From Tamlana crocina (GTDB lineage: Bacteria > Bacteroidota > Bacteroidia > Flavobacteriales > Flavobacteriaceae): DNA of 64,000 nucleotides. Below the pieces are notes generated by a model. That model made no database searches and was not told the DNA's origin. It worked only from the letters and a program-made list of their open reading frames with translations. Shown one piece after another: positions 27,972-36,284 of this stretch. Both the position numbers and the translations under genes were made by a program. Location of the stretch: positions 2,800,001 through 2,864,000 of the forward strand of contig CP158972.1 of assembly GCA_040429635.1 (NCBI GenBank), given 5' to 3'. The number at the start of each line of letters is the position of its first letter. Within the stretch, counting starts at the first letter, position 1.

Positions 27972-29108
27972 TTAATTATTAAGATTGGCATTGGCCTTTA
28001 TATTAACATTCAAGGTACTTCCGGGAGTAATGATATTATTGAATATCACAAAATCGGTTAAATAAGGAAGTTCGGTTGGATAGCCTCGCGGACTAAACGG
28101 AAAACCGCCATTGTAAACCCCTAAATCGTTACCATCTGTCCCAGCGTTTTCTGCTGGCGACCCCGTTTGAATGTGATAATCGTTGGCCGTGGTATTTAAC
28201 GATGCATTCGAGTTGAAGGCCACGAATTGAGGGTCGGCATTATCGATATTTCCCGAACCTGAAAGTGCATCTAAAGTACCGTTGTAATTGTACGTTAAGT
28301 TATTCTGAAAGCTTAATGCGTTGTTTGACCCTAAATTGAAGTTTGAAACACTCGTGCCTTTAAACAGAAAAATATTATTGGTGATTTGCGTACCGCTGCA
28401 ATTAGCAAATAATTGAATAGCCCCGCTTCCGTTGCCGTTTTGCCGCGTCAATACAATGTTGTTATTAAAAATGATTGATGAATTAAATCGGTTGAAAGAG
28501 CTCCAAGTAGCACTTGTATTAGGCTGCTCCATAATATTGTTTGAAATGATCCAGTTTTGGGAATTGTAAGGGTCAATGGCATTAAAATTAGCATTTCTGA
28601 TATAGTTTCCCGAAATAATGACGTTGTTGGCTTGAGTGGTGGTACTGTTCCCCACTATATAAGCCACCCTGTTGTTTGTAATCACCACATCATGGTTGGT
28701 GTAAGTTGTGTTATCCAAATAAATGTTATTGATGTAAAGCCCTGATATTTTTGATCCAGACGCATTGGCACTTCTAAAAAAAATGTTAGAAACACTGGCA
28801 TACTGTCCCGCATTTAATTCTGGAATGTGCCCCAGTCCGTAAATGGTAATTGGCTTGGTCATATTTATGTTTCCATAACCGTTGGGTGATGGTTGAACAT
28901 AAATGATATCGTTTGCCGCCGCTGCATCAATAGCAGCCTGTAAACTCGTGAATTCCGCTCCCGAGCCTTGGTTATTATCTACCACGTAAACCGATTGGGC
29001 GGGAAGAATATAGCATAGCCCTAAAAGGAAAGTGAATGTTATCATACATTTTTTAAGGTCAAAAAGATTGGCATTGACCAAATTACGGTGTTTGTTTGAA
29101 AGCTTCAT
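27972..29108 (-). CDS. Secreted right-handed parallel beta-helix protein
   Basis: The protein begins either at 29108 or at an internal ATG at 29045 that gives a more typical signal peptide (MITFTFLLGLCYILPAQS). It then has VYVVDNNQGSGAEFTSLQAAIDAA, the usual opening of a pectin-lyase-like helix. Asn-rich turns follow (NNRVAYIVGN, ISNNIMEQ, NNIFLFKG, FQNNLTYN), as in right-handed beta-helices. No catalytic motif of a known lyase family was recognised. It has no T9SS tail, ending shortly after a short beta-domain. It is probably cotranscribed with the repeat protein downstream and may act with it at the surface. Confidence 0.72.
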   Translation of the reverse strand: MKLSNKHRNLVNANLFDLKKCMITFTFLLGLCYILPAQSVYVVDNNQGSGAEFTSLQAAIDAAAANDIIYVQPSPNGYGNINMTKPITIYGLGHIPELNAGQYASVSNIFFRSANASGSKISGLYINNIYLDNTTYTNHDVVITNNRVAYIVGNSTTTQANNVIISGNYIRNANFNAIDPYNSQNWIISNNIMEQPNTSATWSSFNRFNSSIIFNNNIVLTRQNGNGSGAIQLFANCSGTQITNNIFLFKGTSVSNFNLGSNNALSFQNNLTYNYNGTLDALSGSGNIDNADPQFVAFNSNASLNTTANDYHIQTGSPAENAGTDGNDLGVYNGGFPFSPRGYPTELPYLTDFVIFNNIITPGSTLNVNIKANANLNN

Positions 29109-29170
29109 GATTAAAAGTTTTATTGGTTAATAGACCTTCACAAGTTACTTTCAAACATTCGGAAAAAATT

Positions 29171-29212
29171 AAGGGCATTCCTTGATTTATTAAAAATCAG
29201 GGAATACCCTTA
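29171..29212 (-). terminator. Terminator after tpiA
   Basis: A long imperfect inverted repeat, AAGGGCATTCCTTGATTT against AAATCAGGGAATACCCTT, lies 56 bp beyond the tpiA stop and before the beta-helix gene. On the minus strand it ends in CCCTTAATTTTTT-type sequence, as expected of an intrinsic terminator. Confidence 0.75.
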
Positions 29213-29267
29213 AAACTTAGTTATTTTTAATAAGATTGCCGCGTTATGCTCTCAATGACATTCTTAC

Positions 29268-30017
29268 TTAAAATGCATTTACAATGGCAAAAAAGTCATC
29301 TGCATTTAATGAAGCGCCACCTATTAAACCTCCATCAACATCTGTTTTCGAAAAAATCTCTTCAGCATTGTTCGGTTTAACACTTCCTCCGTAAAGGATG
29401 GACACAGACTCAGCGATATCACTTCCGTATTTATCGGCCAAAGTTTTTCTAATAAACGCATGCATTTCCTGTGCTTGGTCTGGGCTTGCAGTTTCACCCG
29501 TACCAATAGCCCAAACGGGTTCGTAAGCTAAAATAATATTTCTAAACGCTGAACCTTCTAAATGGAACAATGCGTTTTTAATTTGGCTTTCCACCACTTT
29601 TTCTTGGTTTCCAGCTTTTCTATCGGCCAATTCTTCACCAAAACAGAAAATAACATTCATGCCCTTAGCCAAGGCTGCGTCAACCTTTTTTGCTAAAAGT
29701 TCGTCAGTTTCATTAAAATATTCACGACGCTCGCTATGTCCTAAAATAACGGTGTTAATCCCAATGCTCTTTAGCATGTTGGCACTAATTTCGCCTGTAT
29801 AAGCACCATTTTCTGCAAAGTGCATGTTTTGTGCAATTACTTCAATATTTGAGTTTTTCAAACTATTGTATGCCTGCCACAAGTTGGTTGCCGTTGGTGC
29901 TATCATCACCTCAGCGTTTGATGTATTTTTTTGTGACTTTAAAGCGGTAATCAACGTTTCGGTTTGTGCCAAATCGTTGTTCATTTTCCAGTTTCCGGCT
30001 ACTATTTGTTTTCTCAT
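29268..30017 (-). CDS. tpiA: Triose-phosphate isomerase
   Basis: The 249-residue protein has the full TIM signature: GNWKMN with substrate-binding Lys11, LGHSERR with catalytic His94, and AYEPVWAIGTG with catalytic Glu166. Near the end it has the phosphate-binding loops LYGGSVKPNN and GGLIGGASL. It interconverts dihydroxyacetone phosphate and glyceraldehyde 3-phosphate in the cytoplasm. It is the last gene of a minus-strand run with the thioredoxin-like lipoprotein 35 bp upstream. Confidence 0.98.
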   Translation of the reverse strand: MRKQIVAGNWKMNNDLAQTETLITALKSQKNTSNAEVMIAPTATNLWQAYNSLKNSNIEVIAQNMHFAENGAYTGEISANMLKSIGINTVILGHSERREYFNETDELLAKKVDAALAKGMNVIFCFGEELADRKAGNQEKVVESQIKNALFHLEGSAFRNIILAYEPVWAIGTGETASPDQAQEMHAFIRKTLADKYGSDIAESVSILYGGSVKPNNAEEIFSKTDVDGGLIGGASLNADDFFAIVNAF

Positions 30018-30052
30018 TACCTCGTTACCTTTTCAAAAAAGGATTTTTTATT

Positions 30053-30544
30053 TTAGTTATTAATTAAGTTCTCTTTTATACGTGCGTCATCAGCCTCAAT
30101 AGCCTCAAACAATTTTATATTTCCTTGCGGGCCAAGCACCATGTAACGCGGAATCCACCCCACATCGGCGAAATCGGTAAACGCACTGTCATCAGCCGAG
30201 GGGATAAAATAGTGCTCACCCTGTACGTTGTATTTTTCTATGCCTTTTTTCCACGATTTTTGTCCTCTATCTAAAGACAAAAAAAGATAAACCACGTCTG
30301 TATATTTTTCTTGAAGCGCCTTTACCTTGGGCATGTTTTTTATGCAATCGCCACACCAAGAGGCCCAAACATCAACAAAAACGGTTTTGCCTTCGTATTG
30401 TTTCAATATGTCTTTAAACGCGATGGAAGAGCCATCTAAAGTAATCATATTATCATTTAACGCAGCTTCCGTAAACTGCGTGGGTTCCTCCGTTTTACAG
30501 CTTAAAATGGTAAACAACACCACAACACCAAGTAACTTTTTCAT
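30053..30544 (-). CDS. Thioredoxin-like (TlpA/ResA-type) lipoprotein
   Basis: The 163-residue protein starts with MKKLLGVVVLFTILSC, a lipoprotein signal with the lipidated Cys at residue 16. The thioredoxin fold carries the redox motif CGDC in WASWCGDCIKNMP near residues 61-74, unlike the CxPC of most TlpA proteins. The cis-proline region is WIPRYMVLGPQGNI. It probably reduces or isomerises disulfides at the periplasmic face. The gene lies between the ABC permease and tpiA. Its partner proteins are unknown. Confidence 0.85.
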   Translation of the reverse strand: MKKLLGVVVLFTILSCKTEEPTQFTEAALNDNMITLDGSSIAFKDILKQYEGKTVFVDVWASWCGDCIKNMPKVKALQEKYTDVVYLFLSLDRGQKSWKKGIEKYNVQGEHYFIPSADDSAFTDFADVGWIPRYMVLGPQGNIKLFEAIEADDARIKENLINN

Positions 30545-30689
30545 ATGTTTATTTTTATTTTTTTTTCAACGGTCACATGTAAACTTTGATGTTTAAAATA
30601 ATCATTCCGCTGTGTATTAAATGATGATTTTAAACATGTCGGTTTCATTCTTTTTCTTTTATTTTTTATCGCTTCCGCGGAACAATCTT

Positions 30690-31766
30690 CTACTCTAATT
30701 TTACCTTCGGATCTAACCAAACGTAAATAACGTCCACAAAAATATTGATTATTATAAACAATACCGCGATAATTAACACCGAACCCATAATTACGGGCAA
30801 ATCTAAGGTATTTAGTGCGTTTACGATTTCTTTTCCGAGGCCGTTCCACCCGAAAATATACTCCACAAAAACGGCACCTGCCAACATGGAGGCAAACCAC
30901 CCTGAAATAGCCGTCACCACTGGGTTTAATGCATTTTTAACCGCATGCTTTTTTATAATTTGATATTCGCTTAACCCTTTGGCGCGTGCAGTTCGGATAT
31001 AATCTTGGTTGAACACTTCCAAAAGCGAATTTCTCATGAGTTGAATCACCACCGCCAACGGACGAATTCCCAATACCACGGCGGGCAGAATGAGGTTTTT
31101 CCATTTTATGTGCATGGCCTCGCCAAAATCGTCGAGCTCGTAAAGGCTGCCCGTCATTTCCAAGTTGGTATATTCATGAAGGATAAATCCAAAAAACCAG
31201 GCAAACAAAATAGCACTGAAAAAGGACGGTACGCTCATACCCAAAGTACTCAACACCTGTATGGCTTTATCGAGCCATTTATCTTTATACAAGGCGGAAA
31301 CAATGCCTAGGGACATCCCTAAAATCATGGCTATGGTTATGGCCGACACCGCCAAAACAAAGGTATTGGGCAACGTCTCCCCCAAAACTTCGCTCACCCG
31401 CTTGCCCTGCTTGGTAAACGATTCCCGTAAATAAGGCCACTTTATAACCGTTGTGGTATTTCCAACGGAAAACAATTTGGCTGCACTGTATTTTCCTTTT
31501 CTTAAAAACGTATAATCGTCTTCGTTTTTTGAATGGAATGAAACGGGCGACAAATCGTTTAAATAATACAGGTATTGCGTGCCGATGGGCTTATCGAAAC
31601 CGTATTTTTGTTTTACGGCCGCCAATTGCTCACTATCTTCGTTTTGACCCATCATCATTTGTGCGGGATCGCCCGGAAGCACACTGAACAAAAAGAATAT
31701 CACCGTTACCACTCCGAATAAGGTGAGCAGTGCGTAAAAGGTTTTATTTAGGAAATAGCTAATCAA
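30690..31766 (-). CDS. ABC transporter permease, DppB/OppB type
   Basis: The 358-residue inner-membrane protein has the DppB-type N-terminus (LNKTFYALLTLFGVVTVIFFLFSVLPGDPA), about six membrane spans, and the EAA loop RTARAKGLSEYQIIKKHAVKNALNPV that contacts the ATPase. It belongs to a peptide or nickel-type importer. No other component of the transporter lies nearby, so its partners must be encoded elsewhere. A large insertion of about 100 residues between the first two spans is normal for the Bacteroidota version. It starts 6 bp after the DoxX-type gene. Confidence 0.9.
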   Translation of the reverse strand: MISYFLNKTFYALLTLFGVVTVIFFLFSVLPGDPAQMMMGQNEDSEQLAAVKQKYGFDKPIGTQYLYYLNDLSPVSFHSKNEDDYTFLRKGKYSAAKLFSVGNTTTVIKWPYLRESFTKQGKRVSEVLGETLPNTFVLAVSAITIAMILGMSLGIVSALYKDKWLDKAIQVLSTLGMSVPSFFSAILFAWFFGFILHEYTNLEMTGSLYELDDFGEAMHIKWKNLILPAVVLGIRPLAVVIQLMRNSLLEVFNQDYIRTARAKGLSEYQIIKKHAVKNALNPVVTAISGWFASMLAGAVFVEYIFGWNGLGKEIVNALNTLDLPVIMGSVLIIAVLFIIINIFVDVIYVWLDPKVKLE

Positions 31767-31772
31767 ATAAAA

Positions 31773-33083
31773 TTATTCGTCTTTTAATTTCACCTCAATG
31801 ATTCCGGTATAACTGGTATTGTTTTCAGTATTGAATTCTTTGAGTTGAACGGAATCCTTTATAACATTAACGCTTTCAATCTTTGTGGAATCCAAAACCT
31901 CAACTGCTTCTTCTGAAGAGGCTTCGCCGTTTACAAAATAAGCGATATTTTCCTCGATGGTTTTTGGTTTTTCCTTTCGTTCAACCTTTGGCAACTTCAA
32001 ATCCTCCAAATCATTCCAATGTACTTTTTGCTTTACTGTTCCGGCATCCAATTCCAAAACTCCCGGATTGGAGCGCACCACGGTTTTCAGTGCTTTTTCA
32101 TCACACAAATACCAATTGAAATCCAATTTGTAGGTTTTGTTAATGTACGCTTTAGCATCTTCGCCCGAGGCTGTCAGACCGATAACAGCATAACCATTTT
32201 CAATCGCTTTATCCTGTAAGGCTTTCAGCTTTAAAGCGCCATCGCGTTCAATCTTTTCTAAACTATACGAAATCACCACAATCAGGTTTTCTTCGTTTAA
32301 AAAATGTTCGGTTAAATCTTCATCTTCACTTTCAATCGAAAAATCAACCACCGGTGGCGTGTAGCCCTCCTTGATAACTTTGGTATCCACCCCAACAAAA
32401 TCACCTTCCACCGAAGGGTATGAGCCGTTGGTAACGAACGTTTGTTCTTCACCGTTTACGTTGAATTTCCAAGTGTATTCAATAACAGGTTTTGGGGCAT
32501 CTTCCGGAATTTCCATGCCCTCCTTTATATTATTTCCTATTTTATAAGCACGGAAATCGATAGCCGGCAAATGCATCAAAACATAGTAAGCAAACCACAA
32601 ACTTAAAATAAAGCCCAAAAGGGCGAAAACGGTGGTTTGCAACTTTCCAAACACGGGTTTTATGTACTTTACTCCGAAAAATAAAATGAGGATAAAAATG
32701 AGCAGTACCACGTCTTTTGTGAAGCTTTCCCAAGGGGTGAGCTTAAGCGCATCGCCAAAGCAACCGCAATCTTTTACCTTATCGAAATAGGCCGAATAGA
32801 AGGTTAAAAACGTAAAAAACACAATCATAGCCAACAAGCTCCAAACAGTAAATTTGGGTTTGTAACCAATGATTAAAAATACGCCCAAAACGACTTCAAA
32901 AACCACCACCAACACCGAAATAATCAGTGCATAGGGCTCCAAAAACGGCATATTCAAAACATCTGGACTAAAATATTCCTGTAATTTATACGAAAACCCC
33001 AGTGGGTCGTTCAGTTTTATAAACCCGGAAATAATGAATAGGATTCCGACCAGTATTCTGCTTAAACTTACGAGTACTTTCAT
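31773..33083 (-). CDS. BT_3928-family DoxX-domain membrane protein
   Basis: Residues about 1-140 are a four-span DoxX/MauE-like domain (ILVGILFIISGFIKLNDPLGF, CGCFGDALKLTPWESFTKD). Residues about 180-370 are a soluble, thioredoxin-like domain (LIVVISYSLEKIERDGALKLKALQDKA in segments, NWYLCDEKALKTVVRSNPG) without a CxxC pair. The tail is acidic. Bacteroidota genomes carry this gene (the BT_3928 family) near DUF1599 and tpiA, as here. Quinone- or thiol-linked electron transfer is suggested by the CGCFGD motif, but no function is established. Confidence 0.82.
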   Translation of the reverse strand: MKVLVSLSRILVGILFIISGFIKLNDPLGFSYKLQEYFSPDVLNMPFLEPYALIISVLVVVFEVVLGVFLIIGYKPKFTVWSLLAMIVFFTFLTFYSAYFDKVKDCGCFGDALKLTPWESFTKDVVLLIFILILFFGVKYIKPVFGKLQTTVFALLGFILSLWFAYYVLMHLPAIDFRAYKIGNNIKEGMEIPEDAPKPVIEYTWKFNVNGEEQTFVTNGSYPSVEGDFVGVDTKVIKEGYTPPVVDFSIESEDEDLTEHFLNEENLIVVISYSLEKIERDGALKLKALQDKAIENGYAVIGLTASGEDAKAYINKTYKLDFNWYLCDEKALKTVVRSNPGVLELDAGTVKQKVHWNDLEDLKLPKVERKEKPKTIEENIAYFVNGEASSEEAVEVLDSTKIESVNVIKDSVQLKEFNTENNTSYTGIIEVKLKDE

Positions 33084-33156
33084 GCTTTTTTTTATATTCT
33101 TGGAAGGAAAGAAGCCTTTTATATTCTTAATTAATTTTTATTGGCGAATGCCGCTT

Positions 33157-33183
33157 TACACTTCGACTGCGCTCAGTGTGACA
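33157..33183. repeat. Short REP-like palindrome (ACTTCGACTGCGCTCAGTGT)
   Basis: The sequence ACACTTCGACTGCGCTCAGTGT has ACAC(T)/(A)GTGT arms around a GC-rich core. The same short sequence is familiar as an intergenic repeat in many Bacteroidota. It lies just before the DoxX-type gene in the leader after the DUF1599 stop. Only one copy is seen in this window. Confidence 0.45.
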
Positions 33184-33197
33184 CAACTAAATTCTAG

Positions 33198-33737
33198 CTA
33201 TTTTTCATTGAGGTGAATCAACGCAAACACCGAATAATTAATCATATCCTGATAATTGGCATCAACGCCTTCACTTACTTGGGTTTTTCCTTTATTGTTT
33301 TCAATAGATTTAACGCGCAATAGTTTCTGCAAAATCAAATCAGTTAAACTGCTTACCCTCATATCGCGCCAAGCCTCGCCGTAATCGTGGTTTTTGTTTT
33401 CCATGAGTTGTTTGGTTTCGGCTATCTTTTCAGTGTACAGTTCAACAGCTTCCTCGGTGCTCATATCAGGCTGTTCTGCCACACCCTTTTCCAACTGAAT
33501 CAAAGCCATGATACAGTAGTTGATAATGCCAATAAACTCACTCGCCTCGCCTTCATCTACTTTTCTAACTTCGTTTTCCTGAAGGCTTCTTATGCGCTGT
33601 GCTTTTATAAAAATTTGATCGGTTAACGAAGGTAATCGCAATATGCGCCAAGCACTGCCATAATCGCTCATTTTCTTTTCAAATAAACTTTTGCAAGTAT
33701 CGATTACGGCATCGTACTGTTGTGAGGTATTTTGCAT
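33198..33737 (-). CDS. DUF1599 protein, two tandem copies of the domain
   Basis: The 179-residue cytoplasmic protein consists of two similar halves. The first has KKMSDYGSAWRILRLPSLTDQIFIKAQRIRS (in part) near residues 18-48. The second has KNHDYGEAWRDMRVSSLTDLILQKLLRVKS near 114-143. The repeated pattern xxDYGxAWRxxRxxSLTDxIxxKxxRxxS defines DUF1599. The fold resembles nucleotide pyrophosphohydrolase-like helical bundles, but no function has been proved. It is divergent from folP and heads the minus-strand run towards tpiA. Confidence 0.88.
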   Translation of the reverse strand: MQNTSQQYDAVIDTCKSLFEKKMSDYGSAWRILRLPSLTDQIFIKAQRIRSLQENEVRKVDEGEASEFIGIINYCIMALIQLEKGVAEQPDMSTEEAVELYTEKIAETKQLMENKNHDYGEAWRDMRVSSLTDLILQKLLRVKSIENNKGKTQVSEGVDANYQDMINYSVFALIHLNEK

Positions 33738-33887
33738 GTATCTGTTTTATTTTGCGTAAATTTCGCTTAAATAGTTTAAAGTTCAAAACTCAAACCAGAG
33801 TTTAAGATTATGTTAATACCTTTGAGGCGAAAATTCCAAAAACCAACAACTAATTTCAAAGATTAGAGACCTAAAACCCAAAACTTT

Positions 33888-33928
33888 GAACTTTGAATTT
33901 TGAACCTGAAACTTGAAACCCGAAACCA
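33888..33928 (+). repeat. Degenerate GAANNNN heptamer array before folP
   Basis: Successive units GAACTTT, GAATTTT, GAACCT, GAAACTT, GAAACCC and GAAACCA run to 4 bp before the folP start codon. The 7-bp phase is lost once by one base. Two similar heptamer arrays lie at 34743 and 38840. Confidence 0.7.
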
Positions 33929-33932
33929 AAAC

Positions 33933-34763
33933 ATGACCATTAACTGCAAAGGACAGCTCATTGATTTATCATCGCCGAAAGTGATGGGGATTTTAAACCT
34001 CACACCCGATTCGTTCTACGATGGCGGAAAACACAAAAACGAAAGCGATATTTTAAGCCATGTGGAACTCATGCTTACCAAAGGTGCTACGTTTATTGAT
34101 GTTGGTGCTTACAGCTCGCGCCCCAATGCCGATCATGTAGATGAAGCCACCGAACTCAAGCGCATACTCCCCATTATTGGAATTATTTTAAAGGAATTTC
34201 CGGAAACACTGCTCTCTATTGACACATTTAGAAGTGAAGTAGCCAAGCAATGTATTGATGCTGGCGCGGCACTGATTAATGATATTTCAGCGGGAAAATT
34301 GGACGAACAGATGCTACCAACCGTTGCCAGCTTGCACGTACCTTATATTATGATGCACATGCGCGGCACGCCAAAAACCATGCAACAGCAAACAGAATAC
34401 AATAATCTTACGAAGGATATTCTTTTTTATTTTTCTGAAAGAATACACGCCGCCCAGGCATTGGGCATAAAAGATATTATCGTTGATCCCGGTTTTGGAT
34501 TTGCTAAAACTTTGGAGCAGAATTTTGAATTGATGGACCAATTGGAGCTTTTCAAAATAATTGAAAAACCTTTGCTTGTGGGCATTTCAAGAAAATCAAT
34601 GATTTATAAAAGCTTAGGTTCAACGGCCAACGAAGCCTTAAATGGCACATCGGTTTTAAATACCGTTGCGCTGCAAAAAGGCGCTTCCATTTTAAGGGTG
34701 CATGATGTAAAAGAGGCTATGGAATGTATTAAGTTGGTTGAAAAGTTAGAAGTTAGAAGTTAG
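33933..34763 (+). CDS. folP: Dihydropteroate synthase
   Basis: The ATG at 33933 (MTINCKGQLIDLSSPKVMGILN) is chosen; the upstream extension runs into simple repeats. The 276-residue TIM-barrel has the family motifs MGILNLTPDSFYDGG near residues 18-32, DVGAYSSRPNAD, SIDTFRSEVA, INDISAGK, and IIVDPGFGFAKT, with SRKS phosphate binding near the end. It joins dihydropterin pyrophosphate to p-aminobenzoate in folate synthesis. Its last six codons and stop lie inside a 7-bp tandem repeat. folP beside cdaA is a usual order in this group. Confidence 0.97.
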   Translation: MTINCKGQLIDLSSPKVMGILNLTPDSFYDGGKHKNESDILSHVELMLTKGATFIDVGAYSSRPNADHVDEATELKRILPIIGIILKEFPETLLSIDTFRSEVAKQCIDAGAALINDISAGKLDEQMLPTVASLHVPYIMMHMRGTPKTMQQQTEYNNLTKDILFYFSERIHAAQALGIKDIIVDPGFGFAKTLEQNFELMDQLELFKIIEKPLLVGISRKSMIYKSLGSTANEALNGTSVLNTVALQKGASILRVHDVKEAMECIKLVEKLEVRS

Positions 34764-34783
34764 AAGTTAGAAGTTAGAAGTTA
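34743..34783 (+). repeat. Perfect AAGTTAG tandem repeat (5.9 units)
   Basis: Five exact AAGTTAG units and a sixth lacking its last base run from 34743 to 34783. The first three units encode the last residues of FolP (KLEVRS) and its stop. The last base of the array is the A of the next gene's ATG, so the array forms that gene's whole leader. Confidence 0.92.
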
Positions 34784-35463
34784 TGAAATATATTTTATTG
34801 GCGACATCTTTATTAATTTTTGCCTGTGGAACCGAAAAAACCATCCAATTACCAGAAATCGACCATTCTGAAATCACCGAAATACACGACATATCAGCAG
34901 CCTATTTGTTTTACGACGAAACCCAAAAAGACAGTGTAGAGTTCAACCGAAAAAACCTAATTGGCACTACTAATTGGCTAGTGAATGTTGATAAACGACT
35001 GACTTTAAAACAGGCCATTCCGCATATAAAATATTTACAGGACAAAAGGCGAAACGCTAAAATGCACAAAAACGAAAACGCCAAAAACTATTTTACCTGC
35101 AACGATACCAGTCGAAACAATTTAGGGTTTATTGAGTTTACCGAAGTGAAATATAAAACTCCTAATGAGGAAACCATTAATTCTGAGGAAGATTCTGTTT
35201 CAATTTTATATTCAACAGCGATAGATTTTGATTCCAAAGAGTCTATAAGTATTCATCAGTCCGATGGAAATCACGCCACAACGGACTGGAAAGATTTATT
35301 AAAAAACTATAACAATTTCGATTTCGAGTTAAGGAAAGATTCAATTTATGTTTCATTTGATAAAAACTTGCCATTTCAAGATTATATTACTTTTAAATCA
35401 TTCCTAAAGACACTGGAGGAAAAAGGAAATTTAATATCGAAAGAAGAACTCATTTCAAATTAA
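34783..35463 (+). CDS. Hypothetical lipoprotein
   Basis: The 226-residue protein starts MKYILLATSLLIFACGTEK, a lipoprotein signal with the lipidated Cys at 15. The rest has mixed alpha/beta character (YLFYDETQKDSVEFN, KYLQDKRRNAKMHK, RNNLGFIEFTEVKY). I recognise no domain. It lies between folP and cdaA on the same strand, 19 bp after the folP stop, with a 7-bp repeat array as its leader. Expression may change with repeat number, which is inference. Confidence 0.75.
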   Translation: MKYILLATSLLIFACGTEKTIQLPEIDHSEITEIHDISAAYLFYDETQKDSVEFNRKNLIGTTNWLVNVDKRLTLKQAIPHIKYLQDKRRNAKMHKNENAKNYFTCNDTSRNNLGFIEFTEVKYKTPNEETINSEEDSVSILYSTAIDFDSKESISIHQSDGNHATTDWKDLLKNYNNFDFELRKDSIYVSFDKNLPFQDYITFKSFLKTLEEKGNLISKEELISN

Positions 35464-35492
35464 CCATAAATTACTAAATTTACCAAAACCCA

Positions 35493-36284
35493 TTGCCCTT
35501 GGAAATTTTTAAAGATATTCTTGATCTTTCTGTAGTAGACATCATCGATGTTATTTTGGTAGCCCTCCTGCTCTACTATGTTTACAAACTGGTAAAGGGC
35601 ACCGTGGCCATTAATATTTTCATAGGCATCATCATTATTTATCTGGTTTGGAAACTGACCGATTTTCTTGAAATGGAACTGCTCACCGGCATTTTTGGTG
35701 GTTTTATGCAAGTGGGGATTATCGCATTGATTGTGGTTTTTCAACCAGAAATACGAAAGTTTTTGCTCATGGTGGGTTCGACCAATTTCAACCGTCGGAA
35801 AAAATTCATGCAGCAATTCAAATTTTTAAAAACTGTTCAGGAAATAGAAACCGATGTAGATGCGGTGGTTTCGGCCTGTAACAAAATGAGCATGTCTAAA
35901 ACCGGCGCGCTTATTGTTTTTGAACGCAATAACAATTTGGATTTCCTATCGGAATCGGGCGACGAGATGAATATAAAAGTCACCCAACCCATCATTGAAA
36001 GTATCTTTTTTAAGAACAGTCCGTTGCACGATGGCGCCATTATCATCAGCAATAACGTGGTAAAAGCTACAAGGGTTATTCTGCCTGTAAATAACGACAA
36101 AAATATTCCGCAGCGCTTTGGTTTACGTCACCGGGCCGCCATTGGAGTTACCGAAAAAACCGATGCTGTGGCTTTGGCCGTAAGCGAAGAAACTGGGCAT
36201 ATTTCCTATTTTAAAGATGGAGAGTTTGTGGTTTTTGAAGACACTTCCGAACTCAGTTCCATGATAAAAAAGGACTTGGGTTAA
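35493..36284 (+). CDS. cdaA: Diadenylate cyclase CdaA (c-di-AMP synthase)
   Basis: The N-terminal 80 residues form three membrane segments (VDIIDVILVALLLYYVYKLV, VAINIFIGIIIIYLVWKL, MQVGIIALIVVFQPEIRKF). Residues about 115-250 are the DAC domain with the catalytic motifs LHDGAIII and RFGLRHRAAIG. It joins two ATP molecules to cyclic di-AMP, a signal for osmotic and cell-wall control. No ATG exists at the start. TTG at 35493 or the second TTG at 35499 (giving EIFKDILDLS after Met) must be used; the second fits homologues better. Its 3' end overlaps the convergent ABC gene by 4 bp. Confidence 0.94.
   Translation: MPLEIFKDILDLSVVDIIDVILVALLLYYVYKLVKGTVAINIFIGIIIIYLVWKLTDFLEMELLTGIFGGFMQVGIIALIVVFQPEIRKFLLMVGSTNFNRRKKFMQQFKFLKTVQEIETDVDAVVSACNKMSMSKTGALIVFERNNNLDFLSESGDEMNIKVTQPIIESIFFKNSPLHDGAIIISNNVVKATRVILPVNNDKNIPQRFGLRHRAAIGVTEKTDAVALAVSEETGHISYFKDGEFVVFEDTSELSSMIKKDLG

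Noticed and set aside
30541-30900. 119-residue open frame overlapping the ABC permease
   Set aside because: It lies in another frame of the permease gene, is full of Arg and Cys unlike a real protein, and has no family resemblance.
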